Assembly: GCF_018785265.1 (NCBI RefSeq)
Contig: NZ_WQPK01000023.1
Coordinates: forward strand, 49,469 to 113,468
DNA: 64,000 nt
Origin: Collinsella aerofaciens
Lineage (GTDB): Bacteria; Actinomycetota; Coriobacteriia; Coriobacteriales; Coriobacteriaceae
Direction of reading: 5' to 3'
In this document: positions 1 through 8,125 of the stretch, one piece after another
How the letters are laid out: each line of letters starts with the position of its first letter
Numbering within the stretch: the first letter of the stretch is position 1
The notes under the pieces: generated by a model
Databases searched by the model: none
The model's input: only the letters and a program-made list of their open reading frames with translations
Told to the model about the DNA's origin: nothing
Program-made: the position numbers and the translations under genes

Positions 1-11
1 CACCGCAACTT
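1..11. repeat. possible cut-off arm of the TTGCGGTG palindrome family
   Basis: CACCGCAACTT at the window edge equals the right arm of the palindromic element found intact at 1255, 26751, 30888, 40906 and 42670. The rest of the copy, if there is one, lies outside the window, and an 11-base match could be chance. Confidence 0.3.
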
Positions 12-90
12 ATTGAGGCCGAGCGGGCTGGGTCGATGATGGGTTCTGTTGTCGAGAAGATGAAGACAGCCGGTCAGGAGTCTGCGTAGG
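3..90 (+). CDS. possible 3' end of an upstream gene (partial)
   Basis: An open frame enters from the left edge and ends at TAG 88-90, reading a short helical tail with MMGSVVEKMK and ending TAGQESA. It would converge with the minus-strand gene that stops at 74, overlapping it by 17 bases. There is too little sequence to name a family. The first 11 bases also match one arm of a repeat found elsewhere in the window, which argues against coding. Confidence 0.3.
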
Positions 91-1069
91 GTTTTGTGGT
101 TGGTATACCGTAGCCGCGCATCATGGAGCCGAACGCTTTGACATCGTAGGTGTCTGAGAGCTTGAAATGAATGACGTTGTGGCCCATGGCACGCAGGTTC
201 GTGTCGCGCATGAGGGCAGCTCGATAGGTTTTTGCCGCAGTATGTTCCGGATCATTTTGGGCATCGTCCTCAAACTTGCCTAGTCCATGCAGCTCAGCCA
301 GCATCCATGAGCCGTTTGGCATCTGCCAGCCGTAATCTGCCAAATAATAGCCGGCGTTTCCCGGTCGAGTGATTTCAACCTGAAGTTCGGGAGCGGCAAC
401 TCCCGCCAGAATCATTGCCGCCCGTGCTTCGGATTCTCCACCGTTATCCGATCTGCCATCCATGTGTTCAAAAACGTCAAATGCGCGCGCGATGCCGTGC
501 AGTCCGCGGCAGTTCGTTTGTGCATATGCACGCAATTCTTCACGCTCGACACCGTACTCACGAGCCAACCCGTCGACATAGCCTAGTGCATATCGAAAAG
601 CGTTAGTTCGGGCGATGTCGACCACCGTGCGATATGGATTCGTTAACGTAAAAGGACCGAGCTGCCATACGTCGCCCGGCCGCCAGCGTCGGTATTCAAC
701 GAATTCGTACATATCGCGTCTGGTGGAACGCGGCAACAGCACTTGCACCTTGTCGAGAAGCGAATATGCAGAACCGATGCCATAGAGCAGTGCCGCCGTT
801 GCTCCACAAAACACGGCATTCGGTTCAACGACCGCAATAGCGGATGCCAATTGAAAGATGCGATCTTCGACGCCGAGGTCATTCCAATACGCGGGATCAG
901 CGTAGACATGGTTGTAGAGTCGAATAATCATCTCTTTTTGCATGAGCGCGTAGGCACAGCGTTCATCCCATTTTTTGGTAGCTACAAACAGGTGCCCGCC
1001 ATGATGGGCCTCGAATAACCGGAAGAATAGCTCTAATTGCGGTTTGGTACAGCGTTTATCATGACTCAT
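74..1069 (-). CDS. AbiEi-like antitoxin/DUF559-like protein
   Basis: A 331-residue protein if started at ATG 1069; an ATG four codons upstream at 1081 is also possible. The layout resembles actinobacterial proteins annotated as type IV toxin-antitoxin AbiEi family: an N-terminal helical region, a middle block with FCGATAALLYGIG and TNPYRTVVDIART, and a C-terminal region with LAELHGLGKFED and VIHFKLSDTYD that recalls a Vsr/DUF559 nuclease-like fold. No AbiEii toxin gene lies beside it, so a function in toxin control is not shown. Assignment rests on pattern memory; the gene itself is clear from its length and codon use. Confidence 0.6.
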   Translation of the reverse strand: MSHDKRCTKPQLELFFRLFEAHHGGHLFVATKKWDERCAYALMQKEMIIRLYNHVYADPAYWNDLGVEDRIFQLASAIAVVEPNAVFCGATAALLYGIGSAYSLLDKVQVLLPRSTRRDMYEFVEYRRWRPGDVWQLGPFTLTNPYRTVVDIARTNAFRYALGYVDGLAREYGVEREELRAYAQTNCRGLHGIARAFDVFEHMDGRSDNGGESEARAAMILAGVAAPELQVEITRPGNAGYYLADYGWQMPNGSWMLAELHGLGKFEDDAQNDPEHTAAKTYRAALMRDTNLRAMGHNVIHFKLSDTYDVKAFGSMMRGYGIPTTKPYADS

Positions 1070-1254
1070 TTTCGACCCCATGGTCTCGAGGGGGAGTGAA
1101 TGACACTACGCTATCCCATATTTGGCCCGCCTGACCTTGCCATGAACTGACCAAAAGCTTGACGGGGCAGGTCAGAGTCATGAGTCGTAGCCAAACATAT
1201 CGGCAAACGGTTGATTAGTGCCCCTCGGCGGCACTAAAAACCACCCTTACAGAA

Positions 1255-1321
1255 AGTTGCGGTGGAATAGTTCCTGAAAGGCTCGAATAAGCCTAAATCC
1301 AGGAACTATTTCACCGCAACT
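1255..1321. repeat. intergenic palindrome, TTGCGGTG family, copy A
   Basis: Left arm 1255-1276 and right arm 1300-1321 are complementary apart from G-T pairing at one step. The outer part (AGTTGCGGTG / CACCGCAACT) is shared with the other copies, and the inner stem (AGTTCCTG / CAGGAACT) is shared with copy E only. It lies between the PIN toxin gene and the AbiEi-like gene. The rest of 1082-1367 shows no gene. Confidence 0.85.
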
Positions 1322-1367
1322 CAGGTGGGGATGGGGCTGAGTGGCGGGCGATGCCGTTGCCTGTCGG

Positions 1368-1844
1368 TTAGTGGCGGGATTGGTGGCGGAGCTTGTCGAT
1401 GGTGGAGTCGGTGCTGCGGCTGCGGGATTCGGCGGCGCGGTCGCGGGCGTCGGCAGCGGTTTGGCGCTTGCGGCGGTAATCGATCATGCCTTGGATGATG
1501 GGCTTGCCAAAGCTCACGACATCATCGTTGTAGATGGCGGTTCGGGCTGCGAGGAGGCAGTCGGTAAAGTCCATATGGGTCTTGCCAAAGAGTTTGACGG
1601 CAAGGGCGACAACGGTGGGCTCGTCGACCATGACGTCATCGAGCAGCTTGGTCATGGCCGTCGCAATCTCCACGCGCGGGACCTTGTAGACGTCGCGCAG
1701 CGTAACGGCGACGCGTGTGATGATCTCGGGGTAGACGCGAGCGGTGCGCGTGGCGATGACCTTGGCGGCGCGCGGTGACAGGACCTCGTCGTCGTTAAGC
1801 AGGTAGCGCAGGATGACGGTCTCGTCGATGATGGTGCTACTCAT
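1368..1844 (-). CDS. PIN-domain toxin (VapC-like RNase)
   Basis: A 158-residue PIN-domain protein, probably the endoribonuclease toxin of a type II toxin-antitoxin pair. The N-terminus DETVILRYLLNDDE fits PIN strand 1 with its first acidic residue, and MDFTDCLLAARTA near residues 90-105 supplies the conserved Asp pair. The C-terminal 25 residues are Arg/Ser rich and probably disordered. Its ATG overlaps the end of the antitoxin gene by 8 bases, the usual antitoxin-toxin coupling. The RNA target cannot be told from sequence. Confidence 0.75.
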   Translation of the reverse strand: MSSTIIDETVILRYLLNDDEVLSPRAAKVIATRTARVYPEIITRVAVTLRDVYKVPRVEIATAMTKLLDDVMVDEPTVVALAVKLFGKTHMDFTDCLLAARTAIYNDDVVSFGKPIIQGMIDYRRKRQTAADARDRAAESRSRSTDSTIDKLRHQSRH

Positions 1845-2127
1845 GGATATCTACTTCCTCGGGACCCAAAACCGACTCATCGCTTTCTGTGGCTAGGTAT
1901 TCAATCCAGGCATTGCGCTCCTCGGCGCGGCGATTGGGGTCACCATATGCTTTGAGCGATCCATAGGCGGCGGTGCCGTCCTTTGGGCGCACGGCGACCG
2001 GCTGAAAGGGGAGCTTGCGCATCAAAATGCTTTGCGCGACAAATAAGCGGACAGCCTCGGCGAGCGATGTGCCCATGGCATCGTAGAGATGCTCGGCATG
2101 CTGCTTGTCTTCCTCGCGAATGCGCAC
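1837..2127 (-). CDS. RelB/DinJ-type antitoxin, start region frameshifted
   Basis: Antitoxin of the pair with the downstream PIN toxin. VRIREEDKQHAEHLYDAMG and SLAEAVRLFVAQSI match the ribbon-helix-helix N-terminus of RelB/DinJ proteins; the C-terminal half, ending in an acidic tail, should bind the toxin. In this frame the only start is GTG 2127, which would begin inside the DNA-binding strand. A better start, ATG 2161, reads MSSTQ and then meets seven A (T7 at 2142-2148 on the plus strand). With six A the two frames join. So the gene is either frameshifted, read by slippage, or carries a one-base sequence error; intact extent would be 1837-2161. Confidence 0.7.
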   Translation of the reverse strand: MRIREEDKQHAEHLYDAMGTSLAEAVRLFVAQSILMRKLPFQPVAVRPKDGTAAYGSLKAYGDPNRRAEERNAWIEYLATESDESVLGPEEVDIHE

Positions 2128-2509
2128 CTGCAGGATGGCTCTTTTTTTGAGTCGATGACATCACTGGCCCCCTTAATGAGCGTGCAATATAGTCGGTCAA
2201 ATGCGGCATGTGCCGATACTTGAGCATCTTATAACGATTACTTTATTTCACTCAAGTTGATAACCATAAACACGAATACAAGCGTAGTACATCCAAAATG
2301 AGAGCGCATAATAATCTCTGAGGCGTACGCATGTAATACACTCACCTTTATAGCTTCTAGAGAATAATTCCAACCTGCCAAAACCACTGCAATACACCCG
2401 TATTGCAGGGCTTATGCTCAAGTTTGCCACCTGCAACTGCGTATATTTAACCTGTATATCGTTGGAGGAATTCTATCGAAGTGCCTGTTTCGCCGCATGC
2501 ACTCGATAC

Positions 2510-2564
2510 GTCGATGCCGGACCACGGGCGGTCCGGGGCAACGTCGACAGGGTCTCTCCGGCAT
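2510..2564 (+). promoter_or_regulatory. structured leader of the formate operon with two exclusive hairpins
   Basis: The 360 bases before the first operon gene have no coding sequence. A hairpin at 2510-2548 has a perfect 7-bp core (2517-2523 with 2530-2536) inside a longer stem GTCGAT/GTCGAC. The segment 2514-2520 is also perfectly complementary to 2558-2564, just before the ribosome site at about 2572. The two pairings cannot coexist, which is how attenuators and riboswitches are built. The downstream genes need molybdenum or tungsten cofactor, so a cofactor-sensing RNA is possible, but I could not match the known Moco motif. Confidence 0.45.
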
Positions 2565-2588
2565 GGGATTCAGGAGGGAGTGAACAAC

Positions 2589-3107
2589 ATGGGCAATAAA
2601 CGAGTCGTAGCCGATTCCTCACGCTGCATTGGGTGCCAAACCTGTATGGCGGCGTGCATCGAGGCGCACGACATTCCCGGCAACATCGCCGCGCCGCGCC
2701 TGCGCGTGACGCGTACGTACGAGATCTCCGCACCGGTGGCTTGCCATCACTGCGAGGATGCCCCGTGCGCGAAGGCCTGTCCTACGGGCGCCTTGTTCTT
2801 TGATCCAAAGAACCATCGTATCGGCGTCAACGAGGACAACTGCATCGGCTGCAAGAGCTGCGTCATGGCATGCCCCTTTGGCGCCGTGAGCGTGGCGACC
2901 ACGCAGGTTCCGGTCTTGATGGGCGACGTTCGCGTGGGTTCGCAGACCAAGAGCTTCGTGCTCAAGTGCGACCTGTGCGTGGACCGTCCCGGCGGTCCGG
3001 CGTGTGCCGAGGCGTGCCCGACCAAGGGCCTCACCCTGGTTGACGAGGAGCGCCTGGCAGAACTGACTGCCGAGCGTGCCCGCGCCACCATCGAAAACGA
3101 GGCGTAA
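2589..3107 (+). CDS. 4Fe-4S ferredoxin-type electron transfer subunit (HydN/HycB-like)
   Basis: A 172-residue polyferredoxin that should carry electrons from formate dehydrogenase to the hydrogenase or to another acceptor. Cysteine clusters appear in order: CIGCQTCMAAC, CHHCEDAPCAKACP, CIGCKSCVMACP and CDLCVDRPGGPACAEACP, enough for four [4Fe-4S] centres. The ATG at 2589 sits about ten bases after AGGAGGG, and an upstream in-frame extension would be unlike the family. It is the first gene of the formate hydrogenlyase operon, 76 bases before the dehydrogenase gene. A second, similar protein follows that gene at 5485, so the two probably serve different partners or redundant ones. Confidence 0.9.
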   Translation: MGNKRVVADSSRCIGCQTCMAACIEAHDIPGNIAAPRLRVTRTYEISAPVACHHCEDAPCAKACPTGALFFDPKNHRIGVNEDNCIGCKSCVMACPFGAVSVATTQVPVLMGDVRVGSQTKSFVLKCDLCVDRPGGPACAEACPTKGLTLVDEERLAELTAERARATIENEA

Positions 3108-3183
3108 GCGGGCGGCCATACAGGCCCAATGATTGTCAAATAAGTACCGAGCATTCGGTAGCAGAAAAAGGAAGGAGGGTGTC

Positions 3184-5406
3184 ATGGAGAAGCATAAAGT
3201 GATCTGCCCGTACTGCGGCGCCGGTTGCCAGTTTAACCTCTTGGTCCAAAACGGCCAGGTCGTGGGTACCGAACCGCTCAACGGCATCACCAACCAGAGC
3301 GAGCTGTGCCTTAAGGGCATGAGCGGCTACGACTTCATCAACGACACCAAGATCTTGACTCCTCGCGTACTGCACCCGATGATCCGCCGCACCAAGGGCG
3401 CGGATCTTGAGCGCGTAAGCTGGGACGAGGCACTGGATTTCACCGCATCTAAGATGCAGGCCATAATTGACGAATATGGTCCTAACGCTGTCATGACCAC
3501 CGGCTCTTCGCGAGGCGGCGGCAATGAGGCGAACTACGTCATGCAGAAGTTTACGCGTGCGTGCATCGGCACCCACAGCGTAGACAACTGCGCCCGTACT
3601 TGACACGGCCCTACTGTCCTCGGTCTGATGGACACGGTTGGTTCAGGTTGCATGTCATGCTCCATCCCCGGTATGGAGGATGCGGGCTGCATTTTCCTCT
3701 TCGGCTATAACCCTGCCGATTCGCACCCCATCGTCGCAAGGCGTATCGTGCGAGCCAAAGAAAAGGGTTGCAAGATCATCGTCGCCGACCCGCGCCATAT
3801 CGAAACCGCGCGTATCGCCGATCTCTACCTTCCGATCAAGAACGGTTGCAACGTCGCGTTCCTCAACGCCTTTGCCAACTGCTTGGTCAACGATGGCCTC
3901 TACGACAAGGAATTCGTCGCCGAACACACGAACGGCTTTGACGAATGGTGGGAGACCATCAAGAACTACACTCCCGAATCCGTACAGGACATCACGGGTG
4001 TCGAGCCCGCGCTGATCCACCAAGCTGCCGAGATGTACGCCACGGCGAAGCCTTCTGCCATCATTGGCTGGGGCATGGGCGTATGCCAGCAGAAGCAGAA
4101 CCTGAAGACGGTGCACACCATCGCCTCCATCGCCTGCGTTGCCGGCCAGATCGGCAAACCCAATTCCGGCCTCGCGCCCGTGCGTGGTCAGAATAACGTC
4201 CAGGGCTCCTGCGATATGGGCATGCTGCCCAACCTGTACCCTGGCTACCAGAAGGTCACCGACCCGGCAGTGCGTGCCAAGTTTGCCAAGGCTTGGGGCG
4301 TGCCCGAGGAAAAGCTCCCGCTCGAGGAGGGCTACAAGCTCACCGACCTGGGCCACCTGGTCGACGAGGGCAAGGTGCACTGCTTCTACAACTACGGCGA
4401 GGACCCGGTGCAGACCGAGCCCGATTCGGCCGGTATGCGCAAGACGCTCTCCGAGCTGGATCTGTTCATCTGCCAGGACATCTTTATGACGCAGACGACC
4501 ATGCTCGCCGACGTCATCCTGCCTGCCACCTCTTGGGGCGAGCACGAGGGTGTCTTTACCGCATCCGACCGTAGCTTCCAGCACTTTGACGCGGCCGTTC
4601 CGCCCAAGGGCGAGTGCCGTCACGACTGGGAGATCTTCGCGGACCTGTCCACGCGTATGGGCTATCCCATGCACTACGACAACACCGAGCAGATCTGGAA
4701 CGAGTGCATTAGCCTGTGCCCCAACTTTGTGGGCGCGACCTACGAGAAGATGGCTCCCGAGGGCGGCTACGCCCAGTGGCCCGTCAAGAGCACCGATGTG
4801 AACGACCACGGTACGCCCGACATGTTCGCTGGTGGCAAGTTCACCACCAAGGACGGCCGCGCCAACCTGATGGCGCACGACTGGGAGGCGCCCTCCGAGC
4901 TTCCCGACGATGAGTACCCGCTCATCCTGTGCACCGTCCGCGAGGTCGGCCACTACAGCTGCCGCTCGATGACCGGCAACTGCAAGACGCTGGCGCTGCT
5001 TGCCGACGAGCCCGGCTTTGTCCGCATGAATCCCGCGGACGCCCAGGCGCGCGGCATCAAGAATGGCGACATCGTCTCGATTCACAGTCGCCGCGGCCAG
5101 GTATACAGCCGTGCCGACGTGAGCGATCGCATCAACAAGGGCACGGTCTACATGACCTACCAGTGGTGGATCGGCAAGTGCAACGAGCTGACCATTCACA
5201 AGGTCGACCCGGTCTCGCATACGCCCGAGGACAAGTTCTCCGCCTGCCAGGTCGACGCCATTGCCGACCAGGTTTGGGCAGAGGGCGAAGTCGAGCGTCA
5301 GTACACCGAGCTCAAGCAGGCTCTGGTGGACGCCGCCGCTCCCCAAGACGTTGAGCCCGGCGCCGCCAAGTTCGACGACGAGACGCACGTGAACCAAATC
5401 GTGTAG
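3184..5406 (+). CDS. fdhF: selenocysteine formate dehydrogenase H
   Basis: Oxidises formate to CO2 at a molybdenum (or tungsten) bis-MGD centre. The reading frame runs through UGA 3601-3603, read as selenocysteine at residue 140, the same position as in E. coli FdhF; the context is CART-Sec-HGPTV. The N-terminus holds the [4Fe-4S] motif CPYCGAGC with a fourth Cys in LCLKGMSG. Molybdopterin-binding blocks follow, including LFGYNPADSHPI and GQNNVQGSCDMG, and the C-terminal dinucleotide-binding domain has LCTVREVGHYSCRSMTGN. Total 740 residues, no twin-arginine signal, so cytoplasmic. ATG 3184 follows GGAAGGAGGG. An annotation that stops at UGA would split this gene at 3603 and restart it at 3628. 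selA, selB and selC lie 17-20 kb downstream. Confidence 0.95.
3601..3640 (+). promoter_or_regulatory. bacterial SECIS element of fdhF
   Basis: Directly after UGA a hairpin forms from TGTCC (3615-3619) and GGACA (3630-3634) with a 10-base loop containing GGTCT, the loop motif bound by SelB in E. coli fdhF. UGA followed by CACGGCCC is also like the E. coli gene. The distance from UGA to the loop fits the bacterial rule. It marks the codon as selenocysteine rather than stop. Confidence 0.85.
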
Positions 5407-5427
5407 TCCCGTTCTCGTTGGCTATTT

Positions 5428-5468
5428 GGGCCGGGCGTCCCGTACGTTCGGGAGCCCGGCCCGTTATT
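5428..5468 (+). terminator. terminator-like hairpin between fdhF and the next gene
   Basis: GGGCCGGGC (5428-5436) pairs perfectly with GCCCGGCCC (5454-5462), with an inner CCCG/CGGG stem, followed by GTTATTTT. It lies inside the operon, so it may be a partial terminator or a processing stop that sets the ratio of dehydrogenase to hydrogenase mRNA. Confidence 0.6.
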
Positions 5469-5484
5469 TTGAAAGGAAGTGGGG

Positions 5485-6102
5485 ATGAACCGCTTCATCG
5501 ACATCAACCCGGAGAGGTGCATCGGCTGCGGAACATGCCAGTCCGCCTGTGCCGACGCCCACCGGATGCAGGGTCTTCAGGATACGCCGCGCTTGGCGCT
5601 CGTGAAGACCGGCGGTATTTCGGCCGCCCTTGCCTGCCACCATTGCGAGGGTGCCCCCTGCGCCGAGGTTTGCCCGGTGAATGCCATCGAGCACGATGGC
5701 GATCGCATCCACGTCAAGGAGCAGGAGTGCATCGGGTGCAGGCTGTGCGCCATCGCGTGCCCCTTCGGAGCCATCCATCCCGATGGCACGTCTATCGCCG
5801 GTGTCGCAGGCATGTGCGACCCGACGCCTTCGTATCCTAAGTCCCTGAGCAGCCTGCTTACGTGGGCTCCTGGTCAGTACACCTGCGCTGTCAAGTGCGA
5901 CCTGTGCGCATTCGATCCGGACGGCCCGCATTGTGTGGCGGCGTGCCCTACCAAGGCGCTGACCGTCATGGGTGGCGCGGCCGATCGCGAGCTCGACGAG
6001 GCCAAGCGCCTGCGCTCGATCGAAAACGGTCCGGTCGTCGACGTTACCGCTGTGGCCCAGGGCCTGTCCGAGAAAGCAGAAGGGAGCGTAAACAATGGAT
6101 AG
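5485..6102 (+). CDS. 4Fe-4S ferredoxin-type subunit of formate hydrogenlyase
   Basis: A 205-residue polyferredoxin of the HycB/HyfA type, linking the formate dehydrogenase to the hydrogenase. Motifs in order: CIGCGTCQSAC, CHHCEGAPCAEVCP, CIGCRLCAIACP and CDLCAFDPDGPHCVAACP. The insertion between the third and fourth clusters is longer than in the protein at 2589. ATG 5485 follows GAAAGGAAG; GTG 5479 in frame is less likely. The stop overlaps the start of the hyfB-like gene by 8 bases, so it is translated with the membrane subunits, which suggests it, rather than the first ferredoxin, is the built-in bridge of the complex. Confidence 0.9.
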   Translation: MNRFIDINPERCIGCGTCQSACADAHRMQGLQDTPRLALVKTGGISAALACHHCEGAPCAEVCPVNAIEHDGDRIHVKEQECIGCRLCAIACPFGAIHPDGTSIAGVAGMCDPTPSYPKSLSSLLTWAPGQYTCAVKCDLCAFDPDGPHCVAACPTKALTVMGGAADRELDEAKRLRSIENGPVVDVTAVAQGLSEKAEGSVNNG

Positions 6103-8113
6103 CATGACGCTGTTTATCGCATCGCTTGCCGTCTCGTGCATCGGTGCGCTCGCCTCGGTTCTGCTGATCAAGGCCGATAACGCCGCCAAGACCGCCGGCT
6201 GCCTAATCGGCGCCGTCGCCGCGGTGCTTTCGTTTGTGGCCGGTATCCAGGCCGTGCTGGGCGATGTCACGTCGGTCGACACCATCGTGTTCTTCCCGTT
6301 TGCCCATTTCCAGCTGCTGCTCAACCAGCTGTCCGGCCTGTTCGTGGCGCTCATCTCGGTGCTCGCGTTTGCCGGCTCGATCTACGGTCTCAACTACTTT
6401 GATGAGTACCCGGGCAAAAAGGGCCGCGCCGGCTTCTTCTTTAACACCTTTGTGGCGTCCATGATGCTCGTCATCACCGCCGACAACGTGTTTTGGTTCC
6501 TGGTCGCCTTTGAGCTCATGTCGCTGACCTCGTACTTCCTGGTCGTGATCGAGGAGAACGAGAACTCCATCCATGGCGGTTGGCTCTACTTTGTGATCGC
6601 GCACGTGGGCTTTGTGCTCATCATGGCGAGCTTCCTCACCATGACCAACTTCGCCGGTGGCTCGTTTGCCTTTGCGGATTTCCGCGCTACGCAGTTTAGC
6701 CCCGCGGTCGCATCCGTGTGCTTCGTGCTCGCCTTCTTTGGCTTTGGCGCCAAGGCCGGTATTATCCCGCTGCACGGCTGGCTGCCCAAGGCACATCCCG
6801 AGGCGCCGTCCAACGTGTCGGCCCTCATGTCCGGCGGCATGATCAAGATCGGTATCTTCGGCATCCTCAAGGTGGGCCTCGACCTGCTCTCCGCCTCGGG
6901 CGTTCAGGTCTGGTGGGGCCTTATGGTCATGGTCTTCGGTGCGATCTCGTCGGTCCTCGGCGTGGCCTTCGCCCTGCAGGAGCATGACATCAAGCGCCTG
7001 CTGGCCTATCACTCCGTCGAGAACATCGGCATCATTCTGCTCGGCGTCGGCGCCTCCATGGCCGCCATGGGGCTCAACTCGGTCGGCATCGCCGTCCTGG
7101 CTCTGATGGCCGCCCTCTACCACACGTTTAACCACGCGATGTTTAAGGGCGAGCTGTTCTTGGGCGCCGGTGCGCTGCTGTACTCCACGGGTACGCGCAA
7201 TATGGAGAAGATGGGCGGCCTGTTCCGTCGTATGCCGGCAACGGCCATCTGCTTCCTTATTGGCGCGCTTGCCATCTCGGCCATCCCGCCCTTCAACGGC
7301 TTTGTGTCCGAGTGGTTTACCTACCAGTCGCTCTTTAACGCCGCCATGCAGGGCGACAAGGCCGTCATGATCGTGGCCGTGTTCGCTGCCGTCGCGCTTG
7401 CCATTACCGGCGCTCTGGCCGTCACGTGCTTCGTCAAGGCCTATGGCGTCTCCTTTGCCTCCGCGCCCCGCTCCGAGGCCGCGGCCAATGCCAAGGAGGT
7501 TCCCGCCCCCATGGTGTTTGCGCAGGGCCTGCTCGCGGCCATCTGCGTCGTGCTGGGCATTGGCGCTCCCGTGATCGCGCCCGTGCTGGTCGATGTCGCC
7601 GCGTCCGTGCTGTATCCGTACGGTGGCGTGTTTGCCGCCGAGGGCATGGAGCTCATGAACCAATACTCCGGCGCTGCCACCTCCACGCCCGCGATCGCTA
7701 TTGCGCTCGTGGTACTTGTCGGCCTTGCCTGCGGTTATCGCAAGCTTAAGACCGTCGGCAAGGTGCAGAAGTCCCAGCCGTGGGCATGCGGCTATGCTCC
7801 CAACGAGCATATGCCCGTCGTGGCCACGACCTTCGCCTCCGAGGTGTCCTGGTTTATGCAGCCGCTCTACACGCTGCGCGACCGCTGCACGGCCGTCTGC
7901 TGGTCCATCGCTCACTTCTTCCAGAAGCTCACCGGTGTGGCCGAGGCTGTGGAGCCCGTACCCGACAAGGTTCTCGTCGATGCCCCGCATAAGGGTGTCG
8001 AGAAGCTCGCCGACCTCGCGACTAAGCTCGAGGGCGGCAACTACAGCATCTATATCTGCTACATCGTCGCGGCACTCGTGGTGTTCCTCGTGCTCGCCGT
8101 GCAAATGGGTTAA
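6095..8113 (+). CDS. hyfB: hydrogenase-4 subunit B-like membrane protein
   Basis: A 672-residue NuoL/MrpA-type antiporter-like subunit of the membrane arm. Hydrophobic segments run through almost the whole length. Conserved proton-channel blocks are visible, such as ELMSLTSYFLVV near residue 145, FGAKAGIIPLHGWLPKAHP near 220 and HDIKRLLAYHSVENIGII near 300. The length agrees with HyfB/HycC. It starts inside the end of the ferredoxin gene and is followed 12 bases later by hyfC. In the complex it should help turn the energy of formate oxidation and proton reduction into an ion gradient. Confidence 0.9.
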   Translation: MDSMTLFIASLAVSCIGALASVLLIKADNAAKTAGCLIGAVAAVLSFVAGIQAVLGDVTSVDTIVFFPFAHFQLLLNQLSGLFVALISVLAFAGSIYGLNYFDEYPGKKGRAGFFFNTFVASMMLVITADNVFWFLVAFELMSLTSYFLVVIEENENSIHGGWLYFVIAHVGFVLIMASFLTMTNFAGGSFAFADFRATQFSPAVASVCFVLAFFGFGAKAGIIPLHGWLPKAHPEAPSNVSALMSGGMIKIGIFGILKVGLDLLSASGVQVWWGLMVMVFGAISSVLGVAFALQEHDIKRLLAYHSVENIGIILLGVGASMAAMGLNSVGIAVLALMAALYHTFNHAMFKGELFLGAGALLYSTGTRNMEKMGGLFRRMPATAICFLIGALAISAIPPFNGFVSEWFTYQSLFNAAMQGDKAVMIVAVFAAVALAITGALAVTCFVKAYGVSFASAPRSEAAANAKEVPAPMVFAQGLLAAICVVLGIGAPVIAPVLVDVAASVLYPYGGVFAAEGMELMNQYSGAATSTPAIAIALVVLVGLACGYRKLKTVGKVQKSQPWACGYAPNEHMPVVATTFASEVSWFMQPLYTLRDRCTAVCWSIAHFFQKLTGVAEAVEPVPDKVLVDAPHKGVEKLADLATKLEGGNYSIYICYIVAALVVFLVLAVQMG

Positions 8114-8125
8114 GGAGGGGAGAGC

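Noticed and set aside
3133..3603. A short independent gene ending at UGA 3601
   Set aside because: The product is the N-terminal quarter of FdhF, and the UGA has a SECIS hairpin and Sec context.
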